29,036 nt of DNA from a bacterium (GCA_024224995.1 JAAENB010000521.1:1-29036), one strand, 5' to 3'; numbered from the stretch's first letter, positions 1 to 7,285 are shown. Notes: generated by a model from the sequence alone, not told the origin. Program-made: numbers and translations.

Positions 1-1
1 G

Positions 2-148
2 GTATTCCTGTATATGGAAACCAAAGAGCCCTGGGTGTATATATACGTGGTAGCTAAAAAATTTGGAAAGAAGAAAAAGCATATTTTTGGATTTATTGAG
101 ATGGAAGACGGGTCTCTGGGGATTGCTATTTATAAACCGGGGAGGTAG
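2..148 (+). CDS. 3' end of a truncated gene, unknown product
   Basis: An open frame enters from the window edge in frame 2 and ends at TAG 146-148, giving 48 residues. The fragment alternates hydrophobic and charged stretches (YIYVVAKKF, then HIFGFIEMEDG), as in a beta-strand-rich C-terminus, with a basic KKKK run at residues 23-26. A methionine codon at 14-16 exists but has no ribosome binding site before it, so the real start lies outside the window. No family recognised. A strong stem-loop follows the stop. Confidence 0.5.
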   Translation, partial: VFLYMETKEPWVYIYVVAKKFGKKKKHIFGFIEMEDGSLGIAIYKPGR

Positions 149-159
149 GGGAAGGTAAT

Positions 160-185
160 CGGTGGCCCGGAGAGCCGGGTTACCG
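160..185 (+). terminator. Stem-loop after the truncated gene
   Basis: CGGTGGCCCGG (160-170) pairs with CCGGGTTACCG (175-185) around an AGAG loop, 11 pairs including two G-U wobbles. The wobbles pair only in the + strand transcript, so this is an RNA structure for + strand transcription. No U-run follows, so termination would be non-canonical. It may instead be a dispersed repeat, since part of the sequence recurs near 6372. Confidence 0.4.
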
Positions 186-366
186 GTGATGGGTTAAGGA
201 GTATGGTTTATTTTCATAGACAACTGCCTTATTTTTAGTAATAGAATTTTCACGTATATTAAAATTCTTGCCGGAATCTGTTCATTCAGTGATAAAAACT
301 CTGTATTTATATGCAATTTTAAATTGTCAATTTCTTCAGTTTTGTGTATTTTTTTGAAATACTGTT

Positions 367-398
367 GTTCATTCCCTCTCAGGTAGCGTTCATTCCCT
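367..398 (+). promoter_or_regulatory. Direct repeat upstream of the lipoprotein promoter
   Basis: GTTCATTCCCT occurs at 367-377 and again at 388-398. The two copies are 21 bp apart, about two helical turns, and end 5 bp before the -35 box. This is the expected geometry for an activator bound as tandem subunits on one DNA face. The rest of 186-513 shows nothing else except the promoter and an AT-rich leader. Confidence 0.35.
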
Positions 399-403
399 AA
401 CAC

Positions 404-432
404 TTGACAAAATGAAAAAAAAGGGTTACATT
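404..432 (+). promoter_or_regulatory. Sigma-70-type promoter for the lipoprotein gene
   Basis: A perfect -35 TTGACA (404-409) is followed after exactly 17 bp by TACATT (427-432), a 4/6 match to the -10 consensus. Transcription would begin near 440, giving a leader of about 75 nt. The ribosome binding site AGGAG is at 503-507, 6 nt before the ATG. Confidence 0.6.
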
Positions 433-513
433 ATACAATAATAAGCCCAATCAGGCGGTTTTTATTTTTTAAAAATTGTCTTATTTTTTAACAGCATTAA
501 ACAGGAGAAAATT

Positions 514-1263
514 ATGAGAAAAATACTCAACTTGACAGTTTTTACCCTATCAGCGGCAATTCTTGCCTTTTCAGGGTGTGAAGCTGGTCTTTCTAATGGC
601 AGTTCAAATTCAACAGACGACGATTCAAAATTTAGTTTTTCCGAAATGTATAGTAGTATTTCAAACCTGCAGCAGGATAACACTGCCATTCGGGCTGAAT
701 TAGCAACAATGACTGGTGATACAGCTACAGATAATACCAGTTTGCAGACAAGAATAACCCTTCTTGAGACACAGATCGCCGCATTGCTAACATCAAAAGC
801 GCCGGTTGAATCAACCGTGCCCGTTGGAGCAATAGTAGCATGGCATAAAAACTTAAACGGAGGAGTTCCGGCTCTGGCAAGTAATTTCGCCGAATGTGAC
901 GGCAGTGTGATATCAGATGAGGACAGCCCTCTTGATGGACGAACACTCCCGAACTTGAACGGAGAAGGACGGTTTTTGCGAGGATCTTCGATTTCAGGGG
1001 TAGAGCAAGAAGATAATATGCAAGGTTTTATAACTTTTAGTGGCGTAACATCAGATGCAAACCTTGCGTATAACTTTACATATGGGTTTGACACATCAGA
1101 TGTCGGCAACATGGGTAGAGTTATGGTGACAACAGGCGGAATATCAATAAGACAAAGTAAAACATCCGGCCCAAAAAACGATGGAACAAATGGTGTTCCT
1201 CGTATTGGTCCGGAAACCCGCCCAACCAACATGTCCGTAGTCTGGGTAATGAGAATAAAATAA
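514..1263 (+). CDS. Lipoprotein with coiled coil and phage tail-collar-like domain
   Basis: The 249-residue product starts with a basic N-terminus and hydrophobic stretch ending in AFSGC, a lipobox with the lipidated cysteine at position 22, so it is probably anchored in a membrane. The -3 residue is Phe, a loose lipobox. A Ser/Asn/Asp-rich linker follows to about residue 40, then a heptad-like coiled coil at about 43-93. Residues 102-165 (VPVGAIVAWHKNL, ECDGSVISDEDSPLDG, LPNLNGEGRFLRG) match the collar-like domain of phage tail-fibre proteins, and the C-terminus (RPTNMSVVWVMRIK) is typical of the same group. The coiled coil plus collar suggests a trimeric fibre-like surface protein. No other phage genes are nearby. 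Own promoter upstream; convergent with the next gene. Confidence 0.8.
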   Translation: MRKILNLTVFTLSAAILAFSGCEAGLSNGSSNSTDDDSKFSFSEMYSSISNLQQDNTAIRAELATMTGDTATDNTSLQTRITLLETQIAALLTSKAPVESTVPVGAIVAWHKNLNGGVPALASNFAECDGSVISDEDSPLDGRTLPNLNGEGRFLRGSSISGVEQEDNMQGFITFSGVTSDANLAYNFTYGFDTSDVGNMGRVMVTTGGISIRQSKTSGPKNDGTNGVPRIGPETRPTNMSVVWVMRIK

Positions 1264-1284
1264 GGCAGGCTCAAGGTAAAAGGA

Positions 1285-1311
1285 AAGGGGAGAGACCGGA
1301 TCTCTTCCCTT
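1285..1311. terminator. Terminator between convergent genes
   Basis: An 11-bp stem (1285-1295 with 1301-1311, one G-U pair) closes a 5-nt loop. On the - strand the stem is followed by a pyrimidine-rich TCCTTTT run, so it fits best as the terminator of the membrane phosphotransferase-like gene. It may also stop the lipoprotein transcript. Confidence 0.6.
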
Positions 1312-1334
1312 GCTCACAGTCACTGCCTCACATC
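1308..1334 (-). repeat. 27-bp repeat across the end of the membrane phosphotransferase-like gene, copy 1
   Basis: On the - strand, GATGTGAGGCAGTGAC followed by a GCAAGG end matches 5070-5096 at 23 of 27 positions. Here it supplies the last codons and the TGA stop of the 1237-residue protein. Confidence 0.55.
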
Positions 1335-4300
1335 ACCATCTTCTGTTATTATAATCGTATCGCCTTCATGTACTTTTTTGGTAATGCCTGGAACACCAAA
1401 CAGTGCATCTATGTTATTCTCCCGGGCAACAATCGCTGAATGCGATAGCATCCCCCCGGTTTCGCTTACTACAGCCAAATAATTAGAAAAATAGGCGGAT
1501 AGCTCGGGGCGGGGGTGATCTATTACCAATATGTTTTTTGGGTGTTTTTTCCCGCTTATTTTTAAAGTAACAATCCCCTCAACAGGGCCTGCACCGGAAA
1601 CCCAGGTTCCTTTTTCCGATCCCCCGGAATGCAGCTGATCCGGAGACACGGGAATCCCCATCATTTCGATAGCATTTACAGTAAGGATCCCACGGGGGGG
1701 AAGCCACCCGGTATGGTTTGTCGTATGCATCCATTTTTTTTCACTAAAACGGGTCCGGGTAATCTCAAAACATAAATGAGAATGAACAACGTCTCTGTAA
1801 AAAGCGCACCATGATTGTGAAAGGATTTCCGGCAGATCCGGCAGTTGTTCCGGCAGCTTAATGTATGCAAGATCCGGTGCCGGAGAACCATTGGGAAGAA
1901 TTTCCATATAGCGAGGACAGGCAGGGTCAAGATCGTATGGACCATTACAGGCAAATTCCGGAAGCAGGCTTTCAGTATTGTTTGTTTTATTAAAAAGAAA
2001 TACGGCATTACTTAATTTCAGGGTAACAGAAGAAGGGGGAGATATATTTTCATTGGCAGGGAGATAATGCTGCAAAAAGCGCAGCGCAATTGAGGCTGCC
2101 GTTAGTGTGCCAAAGTTCTTTGTTTTGTTCAAACCCGTAAGTATCTTCCGGGCGATGTTTTCCGCGATTTTTTGGGCAGGCTGCCTTGAAATTGTAGATC
2201 TTATTTTAATTGAAAGCCCGATCAATAGTGCCAGGTAACGAAATGCAGGAATCAAGGCGAACAGTTCACCCTGCAGCGGCAGTACTACCCTGGAAGGAAT
2301 TAGAAAGCGCGGTATTCCGAATAATGCTACAGCATGCCCAAGAGAGCTGTCACGCTGCCATTGTTTCGCCCAGAATTGAAGGGTTTCCGGGCCTGCCGGG
2401 GAGGGGACATTTTCCGAAAAGAGGGGCTCAAGTAACTGTAGATCAGGGAAAAAAAAGGCGACCATGGTATATTTTTTTTCACCAAGTAATTTTTTGACTT
2501 GAACCGTCCAGTTTCGCGCGTTCTCATTAATTAATGAAGAATCAGCAATAGGCCTCATTTGTACGATCCACCACTTTTTTCCGCGGGCAGCCCATTCAAC
2601 GTAAACGGAAGCATTGGGAGATAATTCTCCAATAGTTTCGGTTAAAGCCAGGACGGTCGCGTCCGGCATGTACTGTTCTTTATTGTCCCGGTAAATTTTT
2701 TTGCTAACAGGATTGATATACAGCCTTCCGGGAACCCCAATACCGGACGTAACATAATCAGTACCGGAGCTTTCTTCGATCATGGTAATACCCGTTGCTG
2801 AGATTTGAGTCACAGCAACGCCGCTGCGGTTAGCTTTTATTAAGGGCATGCAAAGAACAGGAGAAAACTCGTATTCCCGGGGATAGCTGCTCACAACGGA
2901 ATAAAGGGCGCTTGCAATGCCCTGTTCATATTCGGGAATGGTGTTATATGAGTCCGGGGTGACAATTGTACTCACATATTTCCCGGCAGCGGTATTTTTT
3001 TCACTGTCTTCACCGGGAGCAGTGCTTCGTAATATAAGAGGAATGGAATTAAACTTTTTTCTGATATGTTTTATTATTCGGGGATGAGCCGGATCCTTTG
3101 TAGTAACCCAGACCACAATACCCGGAGGGACTTCTTTTATTTTTCGGGAAATAGTCCCTAACCTGGCAGCTTTTAAACCGGCTTTTTCCAGGCCTGCAAT
3201 TTCCTGCAGTGAGGCCCATCCCGGAGCGGTTCCTGCTTTTTTTCTACGGATATAACAGCGGATCGCATGGAACAGGTACATAAATAGAACAGGGAAAAGA
3301 ATCAGGGGAGCTGTAATCAGGATATAAAGAAATGGGAATTCACCGGAAAGAAATTGTAATGTTATTGGTATGGCCATGAGAGAGAAAGATAAAAAATAGA
3401 TCTCACGGTATGGAGAAAAGAATTCTTTCCCGCGCATGAAAAAGCCAAAAAACAGGGCGGTAAAAAACAGGGGCCACATAAAAAGATTGGAAGTATAAAC
3501 CAATGGTGTTGCAAGAAATGCCAGGGAAACAGGGACTGCAAATTGTTGTATGTACAAAACAGTAATGAACGCAGGCACAAGAGGGAGGATCATAAAAAGA
3601 ATATTCCCGGCTATAGCATGGAATTGAGAAATACGCCCGATAATATACCGCAGCCGGGTATAGTTCTGTAGAAACCGGGCAGCAATTTCAATGAAAAAGC
3701 TCAAGATCAGGGAGATAATAATGATCAGTATAAGCCGGTTAATTGTTAAAAAGGTGCCCGGTGAATCCGCAGCCCTGCCCAGGCGGGCCAAAACAACCGC
3801 TATAAGATTACCATGAAAGCGCTCAAGCAGAGCAGTGGATGATAGTACATCGGAAAATTTGGATCTATCCAGGTATAAAAACACCCCTTTTTCTTTATGG
3901 GTGCGGGCAAATGTCTTTATTTCATCGTCATCCATTTCAAGGAAAGAGGAGACTGTGACAGCAAAAGGAGGGTTAGAACCCCGGGATGCCTTTATGGCAA
4001 CAGCATCCTGCTCTCGTATTACAACCGGCTTTTTAAAACCATAACTCAAATAATCAGGAGTTCGAATGGAAAGTTTTCTCCATAATGAGCTTCCGGTGGT
4101 ATTATATCGTAGATTTTTCGAAGGATGCTCTGAAATATTACCAATAAATTTGATTGTGTAGGCAATTATCGGGATACCTGAGTTCTCCAGGAAAGGAATT
4201 GCCTGGAGTTTATTTTTTTTTATTGTTTCTTCAGTGGCAAGGAATAAAAGTTTCCGGCCATCCGCTCTGAGTTTGTTAAGAGCCGGAATTTTTTTGTGAA

Positions 4301-5033
4301 AATTTGAGGGTCTAAGAAGATAACCCTCTGCCGGATGGCATTCCAAAAAATTGCCCTCTTCTCCAAAATATATCACAATGCATTCCTCTTTAAGCTCGGG
4401 AATGAGAGAATCGGGATCGGGTATTGTTGTTTTTATCATGGAAAGATTATTAACAGGAAAAAGTTCAATAGCAGGCATGCCGGTATTCGGTCCCGATTTA
4501 GATGCATCATAAATAAATAATCCAAGAATAGGAATAGCTATTAGCAGGGTGCGGTAAGTTTTTTTTAGATTTCTGCCCAGGATAACCAGAGCCAGTAAAA
4601 ATACTGTTATAGAGAGAGCGAGAATAATCGCTTGCATTGAGGGAAGAATGCCGAATATAAGCATGAGAATAAACTGGATTATGAGAATAAAACCGGAAAA
4701 GAATAATTGCCTGTTTCTGAACGCATAAATTAGCACAAGAGTGATAATGGTTTCGCTTAACTCGTTGTCAATACTGTTATAGATCAATAGTGAGACCGCA
4801 GTATATAAAAATACTTTGACTATTGTTTTTTTTGAGTAAAGACTTCTCAACAGAATTCGTCTTAATGATGAAAATAGGAGAGCTAAAAACCAGAAAGCAC
4901 TGGTAACCATAGGAACAAGAACTTCGGGCCCCGGAATGGCCCAGATAGCTTGAGGAATTATTAGGAGATAAATGATAATATAATATTTTACATAGGTTCC
5001 CAGCCCTGTTTTTTTTACTTTTCTAATGAGCAT
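1320..5033 (-). CDS. Membrane protein with PEP-synthase-like ATP-grasp and phosphohistidine domains
   Basis: The product has 1237 residues. The N-terminus has about seven hydrophobic segments (about 13-176), then a soluble stretch (about 180-425) of unknown fold, then about six more membrane segments (431-592). From about 605 it resembles the PEP synthase/PPDK ATP-grasp domain: GLKAARLG with K621, VPPGIVV, LILRSTAPGED with R669, RSGVAVTQ, and VEWAARGKKWWIVQMRP with E813 and Q825, the 12-residue spacing seen in PPDK. A helical region (about 831-1150) leads to a swivel domain with GGMLSHSAIVARE, whose H1198 is the expected phosphorylated histidine. The PEP/pyruvate barrel is absent, as in rifampin phosphotransferase, so it may phosphorylate a membrane-related or small-molecule substrate; this is inference. 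No clear Shine-Dalgarno site precedes the ATG at 5031-5033. It lies 56 bp after dapL. Confidence 0.75.
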   Translation of the reverse strand: MLIRKVKKTGLGTYVKYYIIIYLLIIPQAIWAIPGPEVLVPMVTSAFWFLALLFSSLRRILLRSLYSKKTIVKVFLYTAVSLLIYNSIDNELSETIITLVLIYAFRNRQLFFSGFILIIQFILMLIFGILPSMQAIILALSITVFLLALVILGRNLKKTYRTLLIAIPILGLFIYDASKSGPNTGMPAIELFPVNNLSMIKTTIPDPDSLIPELKEECIVIYFGEEGNFLECHPAEGYLLRPSNFHKKIPALNKLRADGRKLLFLATEETIKKNKLQAIPFLENSGIPIIAYTIKFIGNISEHPSKNLRYNTTGSSLWRKLSIRTPDYLSYGFKKPVVIREQDAVAIKASRGSNPPFAVTVSSFLEMDDDEIKTFARTHKEKGVFLYLDRSKFSDVLSSTALLERFHGNLIAVVLARLGRAADSPGTFLTINRLILIIIISLILSFFIEIAARFLQNYTRLRYIIGRISQFHAIAGNILFMILPLVPAFITVLYIQQFAVPVSLAFLATPLVYTSNLFMWPLFFTALFFGFFMRGKEFFSPYREIYFLSFSLMAIPITLQFLSGEFPFLYILITAPLILFPVLFMYLFHAIRCYIRRKKAGTAPGWASLQEIAGLEKAGLKAARLGTISRKIKEVPPGIVVWVTTKDPAHPRIIKHIRKKFNSIPLILRSTAPGEDSEKNTAAGKYVSTIVTPDSYNTIPEYEQGIASALYSVVSSYPREYEFSPVLCMPLIKANRSGVAVTQISATGITMIEESSGTDYVTSGIGVPGRLYINPVSKKIYRDNKEQYMPDATVLALTETIGELSPNASVYVEWAARGKKWWIVQMRPIADSSLINENARNWTVQVKKLLGEKKYTMVAFFFPDLQLLEPLFSENVPSPAGPETLQFWAKQWQRDSSLGHAVALFGIPRFLIPSRVVLPLQGELFALIPAFRYLALLIGLSIKIRSTISRQPAQKIAENIARKILTGLNKTKNFGTLTAASIALRFLQHYLPANENISPPSSVTLKLSNAVFLFNKTNNTESLLPEFACNGPYDLDPACPRYMEILPNGSPAPDLAYIKLPEQLPDLPEILSQSWCAFYRDVVHSHLCFEITRTRFSEKKWMHTTNHTGWLPPRGILTVNAIEMMGIPVSPDQLHSGGSEKGTWVSGAGPVEGIVTLKISGKKHPKNILVIDHPRPELSAYFSNYLAVVSETGGMLSHSAIVARENNIDALFGVPGITKKVHEGDTIIITEDGDVRQ

Positions 5034-5069
5034 TATTTTTGTAGAGAAGGGAGCCCGGTTTCCCCTGCA

Positions 5070-5096
5070 CCTTGCCCCCTGTCACTGCCTCATATC
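5070..5096 (-). repeat. 27-bp repeat across the end of dapL, copy 2
   Basis: On the - strand, GATATGAGGCAGTGAC followed by a GCAAGG end matches 1308-1334 at 23 of 27 positions. It contains the TGA stop of dapL, read in a different frame from the other copy. Confidence 0.55.
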
Positions 5097-6319
5097 TTCA
5101 ACTTCGATATTTTCTCAACAGCTTCTTCCACATTTTCACGGGAACCAAAAGCCGAAAGCCTGAAATAACCTTCACCGCAGGTACCAAACCCAACACCGGG
5201 AGTACCAACAACCTGGCATTGTTCCAGAAGAACAGAAAAGAAATCCCATGAAGAATAATCCCCCGGAGTTTTAAACCAGATGTAGGGAGAGTTAACTCCG
5301 CCCGAATAACCTATGTTTAGCGCCGAAAGTCCTTCCCGGATAATTTTAGCATTGCCCAGGTAATAATCAACGATCTTGTCTATTTCAGCTCTGCCTTCAT
5401 CGGTAAACGCCTGGAACGCCCCTTTTTGAATGATATAAGCAACACCGTTAAACTTGGTCGATTGTCTCCTGTTCCAGAGCTGGTTTAATGAATGAGAATT
5501 TCCTTCATCATCAAATATATTGAGTTCTTTGGGAACAATGGTATAGGAACACCTGGTACCGGTAAAGCCCGCGGTCTTGGAAAGACTTCTGAATTCTACC
5601 GCAACTTCTTTGGCTCCTTCAATTTCAAAAATACTATGAGGAACATTCTCTTCCCGGATAAAGGCTTCATACGCGGCATCGAAGAGGATGAGCGATTTGT
5701 TTTCTTTCGCGTAAGCAACCCATTTCGCCAGTTCCTCTTTTGAGAGAACCTGTCCCGTAGGATTGTTGGGAAAGCAGAGATAAATAAGGTCAACTTTTTC
5801 CGAAGGCAGCGCGGGAGTATAATTATTGCTTTCCGAGCAGTCGAGATAAACAATATTGTCGAACCTGCCGTTCGCGAAATTACCGGCTCTCCCTGCCATA
5901 ATATTACTGTCAAGGTATACCGGGTACACGGGGTCGGTAATGGCAATTTTGATATCCCCCGCAAAGAGCTCCTGTATGTTCGCGGTATCTTCTTTGGCGC
6001 CGGTTGAAATAAAAATATCATCAGGATTGATATCGACACCCTTACGGGTAAAATCAATTTCACAGATCTTTTCCCGGAGGAATTCATAACCCTGTTCCGG
6101 ACCATAGCCATGAAAGTTTTCCGAAGTAGCCATGTCATCAACAGCACCTTTCAGGCCGGAAATCACCGTGTCAGTAAGGGGCCGGGTAACATCCCCAATA
6201 CCCAGTTTGATAATCTTCGCGGAAGGATTCTCTCCCGAATATTTCTTAACCCGTGAAGCGATTTCCGAGAACAGGTAACTGCCTTGTAATGACAGATAGT
6301 TTTTATTAATACGAATCAT
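5090..6319 (-). CDS. dapL: LL-diaminopimelate aminotransferase
   Basis: DapL converts tetrahydrodipicolinate and glutamate into LL-diaminopimelate in one step, supplying lysine and peptidoglycan crosslinks; it bypasses the acylated route and acts in the cytoplasm. The 409 residues are the normal family length. It is a fold-type I PLP enzyme with an N-terminal YLFSEIASRV and LGIGDVTRPL signature (about 15-48), GYGPEQGYEFLR, NNPTG (185-189), DAAYE with D214 and Y217 contacting PLP, the Schiff-base lysine K248 in SLSKTAGFTGTR, and the carboxylate-binding R387 in GYFRLSAFG. AAAGGAG (6327-6333 on the - strand) lies 7 nt before the ATG. The gene lies between the XRE gene and the membrane phosphotransferase-like gene, in the same direction. 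Confidence 0.95.
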   Translation of the reverse strand: MIRINKNYLSLQGSYLFSEIASRVKKYSGENPSAKIIKLGIGDVTRPLTDTVISGLKGAVDDMATSENFHGYGPEQGYEFLREKICEIDFTRKGVDINPDDIFISTGAKEDTANIQELFAGDIKIAITDPVYPVYLDSNIMAGRAGNFANGRFDNIVYLDCSESNNYTPALPSEKVDLIYLCFPNNPTGQVLSKEELAKWVAYAKENKSLILFDAAYEAFIREENVPHSIFEIEGAKEVAVEFRSLSKTAGFTGTRCSYTIVPKELNIFDDEGNSHSLNQLWNRRQSTKFNGVAYIIQKGAFQAFTDEGRAEIDKIVDYYLGNAKIIREGLSALNIGYSGGVNSPYIWFKTPGDYSSWDFFSVLLEQCQVVGTPGVGFGTCGEGYFRLSAFGSRENVEEAVEKISKLKI

Positions 6320-6371
6320 TATATTTCTCCTTTGTATATAGTATTTTAATTATGAGTAGAAAACCCGAGGC

Positions 6372-6428
6372 AAGGTAATCGGCGGCTCCTGGGAACCTTG
6401 AACCTCGAACCTTGAACCTCGAACTTTC
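6372..6428. repeat. AAGGTAATCGG element and 7-bp repeat array, xre-dapL gap
   Basis: AAGGTAATCGGCGGC (6372-6386) matches 152-166 at 14 of 15 bases. Five 7-bp units of consensus AACCTYG follow at 6394-6428, the last one degenerate. The same unit in the same orientation forms a longer array at 8911-8973. The array fills most of the 124-bp gap, so xre and dapL may not be tightly cotranscribed. Confidence 0.7.
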
Positions 6429-6443
6429 TTAAGCGAAGCTTTC

Positions 6444-6854
6444 TCAAGTAGTTAATTTTAGTGCTGGTTGTTTATTCTTCCATTTCACTTTTGAGCGGCC
6501 TTCTTTAACATTATTGGCCAATGAAAGGAGCCTGTTTTTCGCGGCTATAGTATCGAGAAAGTGAAGCACGGAATTGGTGTCATCAACATCCATCTTCCCA
6601 ACTTCCTGGAGTTTATTGATAATAGTTTTATGATATAAATAGATCGGCTTTTTATCAACATCCTCCAGTAAAAGATAATCGATACTCGCGTTAAGCGTGG
6701 TAGCCAGTTTAATGATAACATCTGCCGAAGGAAGCATCCGGTCATTCTCATACCGGCTGATTTGCCTTCCGTCAACGCTAATCATATTGCCTAATTCATC
6801 TTGAGACCAGCCTTTTTCCTTTCTTAGAGCTTTAATTTTCTCACCAAAGGACAT
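6444..6854 (-). CDS. XRE-family helix-turn-helix regulator
   Basis: The 136-residue protein has a Cro/C1-type helix-turn-helix at residues 4-60: LRKEKGWSQDELGNMI is the first part and ISRYENDRMLPSADVIIKLA the recognition region, ending in the usual IDYLL. The C-terminal half (about 70-136) is helical and ends in a basic stretch (KVKWKNK); its role is unknown. AAGGAG lies 10 nt before the ATG. The gene is divergent from the recombinase-domain gene pair, and the shared 431-bp region contains several dyads, so it probably controls that region and its own expression. A toxin-antitoxin antitoxin role was considered, but no toxin-like partner is adjacent. Confidence 0.9.
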   Translation of the reverse strand: MSFGEKIKALRKEKGWSQDELGNMISVDGRQISRYENDRMLPSADVIIKLATTLNASIDYLLLEDVDKKPIYLYHKTIINKLQEVGKMDVDDTNSVLHFLDTIAAKNRLLSLANNVKEGRSKVKWKNKQPALKLTT

Positions 6855-6927
6855 AGCCTTTTATCTCCTTAAATTTATGAACTTTTAGCAGGTTCGGAGT
6901 CTGCTTATAGGTGTATAAATCACTAAA

Positions 6928-6949
6928 AAAACGTTACCATACACGTTTT
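6928..6949. promoter_or_regulatory. Operator-like inverted repeat upstream of xre
   Basis: AAAACGT (6928-6934) and ACGTTTT (6943-6949) are perfect arms around an 8-bp spacer. The site lies 74 bp before the xre start, where a promoter would be expected. Size and symmetry fit a dimeric XRE protein, so autoregulation is plausible. No convincing -35/-10 pair could be assigned for xre itself. Confidence 0.45.
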
Positions 6950-6991
6950 AAGTAAAAATCCAAAAATGCCAGTCATATTTATAAAAAAAGC

Positions 6992-7020
6992 TTGACAGTG
7001 TGCCTCTTGGGACACATCAA
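6992..7020 (+). promoter_or_regulatory. Promoter-like site with a dyad in the spacer
   Basis: A perfect -35 TTGACA (6992-6997) is followed by the imperfect dyad GTGTGCC-TCTT-GGGACAC (6998-7015), which fills the spacer. The best -10 candidates (around 7015-7021) match only 3 of 6 bases. A strong -35, weak -10 and operator-like spacer suggest a regulated promoter for the two genes starting at 7286. Confidence 0.4.
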
Positions 7021-7041
7021 TTAAGCCGTTGCTGCAAAAGG

Positions 7042-7253
7042 TACACAAAATGTGTAGAAAGTCTCACCCCGGAAAAACCTGCTGTAACAGGAGAACCGGA
7101 ATGAGACTTAACCGAAACAATCCCTGAGGAGAGCCATCGGTCAGCGTTAGCACCCTGATTAATGGCTCTCCTGTTGGAATTGTCAACAACATTTTAAAAG
7201 ACCCGTAATCGATTTTTCTGCTACTAGCAGAGGCCCGGACAGGTGCGTCCGGG
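7042..7253 (+). ncRNA. Structured leader or RNA upstream of the recombinase-domain genes
   Basis: Successive inverted repeats follow the candidate promoter. TACACA-AAA-TGTGTA is at 7042-7056. A nested hairpin at 7059-7109 has an 8-bp outer stem (AAGTCTCA with TGAGACTT) and inner CCGG/CCGG and CCTG/CAGG helices. A hairpin at 7127-7172 has an 11-bp perfect stem (AGGAGAGCCAT). A small CTGCT/AGCAG hairpin lies near 7219-7231, and CCCGGAC/GTCCGGG is at 7234-7253. The AGGAGG ribosome site follows at 7275-7280. No known riboswitch class was recognised. It could be a regulatory 5' leader, a separate small RNA or a DNA-level recombination site. Confidence 0.45.
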
Positions 7254-7285
7254 TCAATCCACGGAGTTAAAATCAGGAGGCTTTT

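Noticed and set aside
194..403. Open frame of 69 codons on the - strand
   Set aside because: It starts with GTG inside the promoter and direct-repeat region of the lipoprotein gene, has no ribosome site and shows no recognisable protein features.
462..1274. Open frame of 270 codons on the - strand opposite the lipoprotein gene
   Set aside because: It is the antisense of a well-supported lipoprotein gene with promoter and ribosome site; the predicted product is Ser/Pro/Val-rich with no family resemblance.
6444..6854. Antitoxin of a toxin-antitoxin pair
   Set aside because: Neither neighbour resembles a toxin; dapL is metabolic and the divergent genes are helical recombinase-domain proteins.
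7127..7172. Integron attC-like recombination site
   Set aside because: The long stem and adjacent recombinase-like genes suggested this, but the GTTRRRY/RYYYAAC core pair was not found and the imperfect pairing typical of attC is absent from the outer stem.
7042..7253. Known riboswitch, including a molybdenum-cofactor type because of the AOR cluster
   Set aside because: No conserved core of a known class was recognised, and the downstream genes are not cofactor genes.
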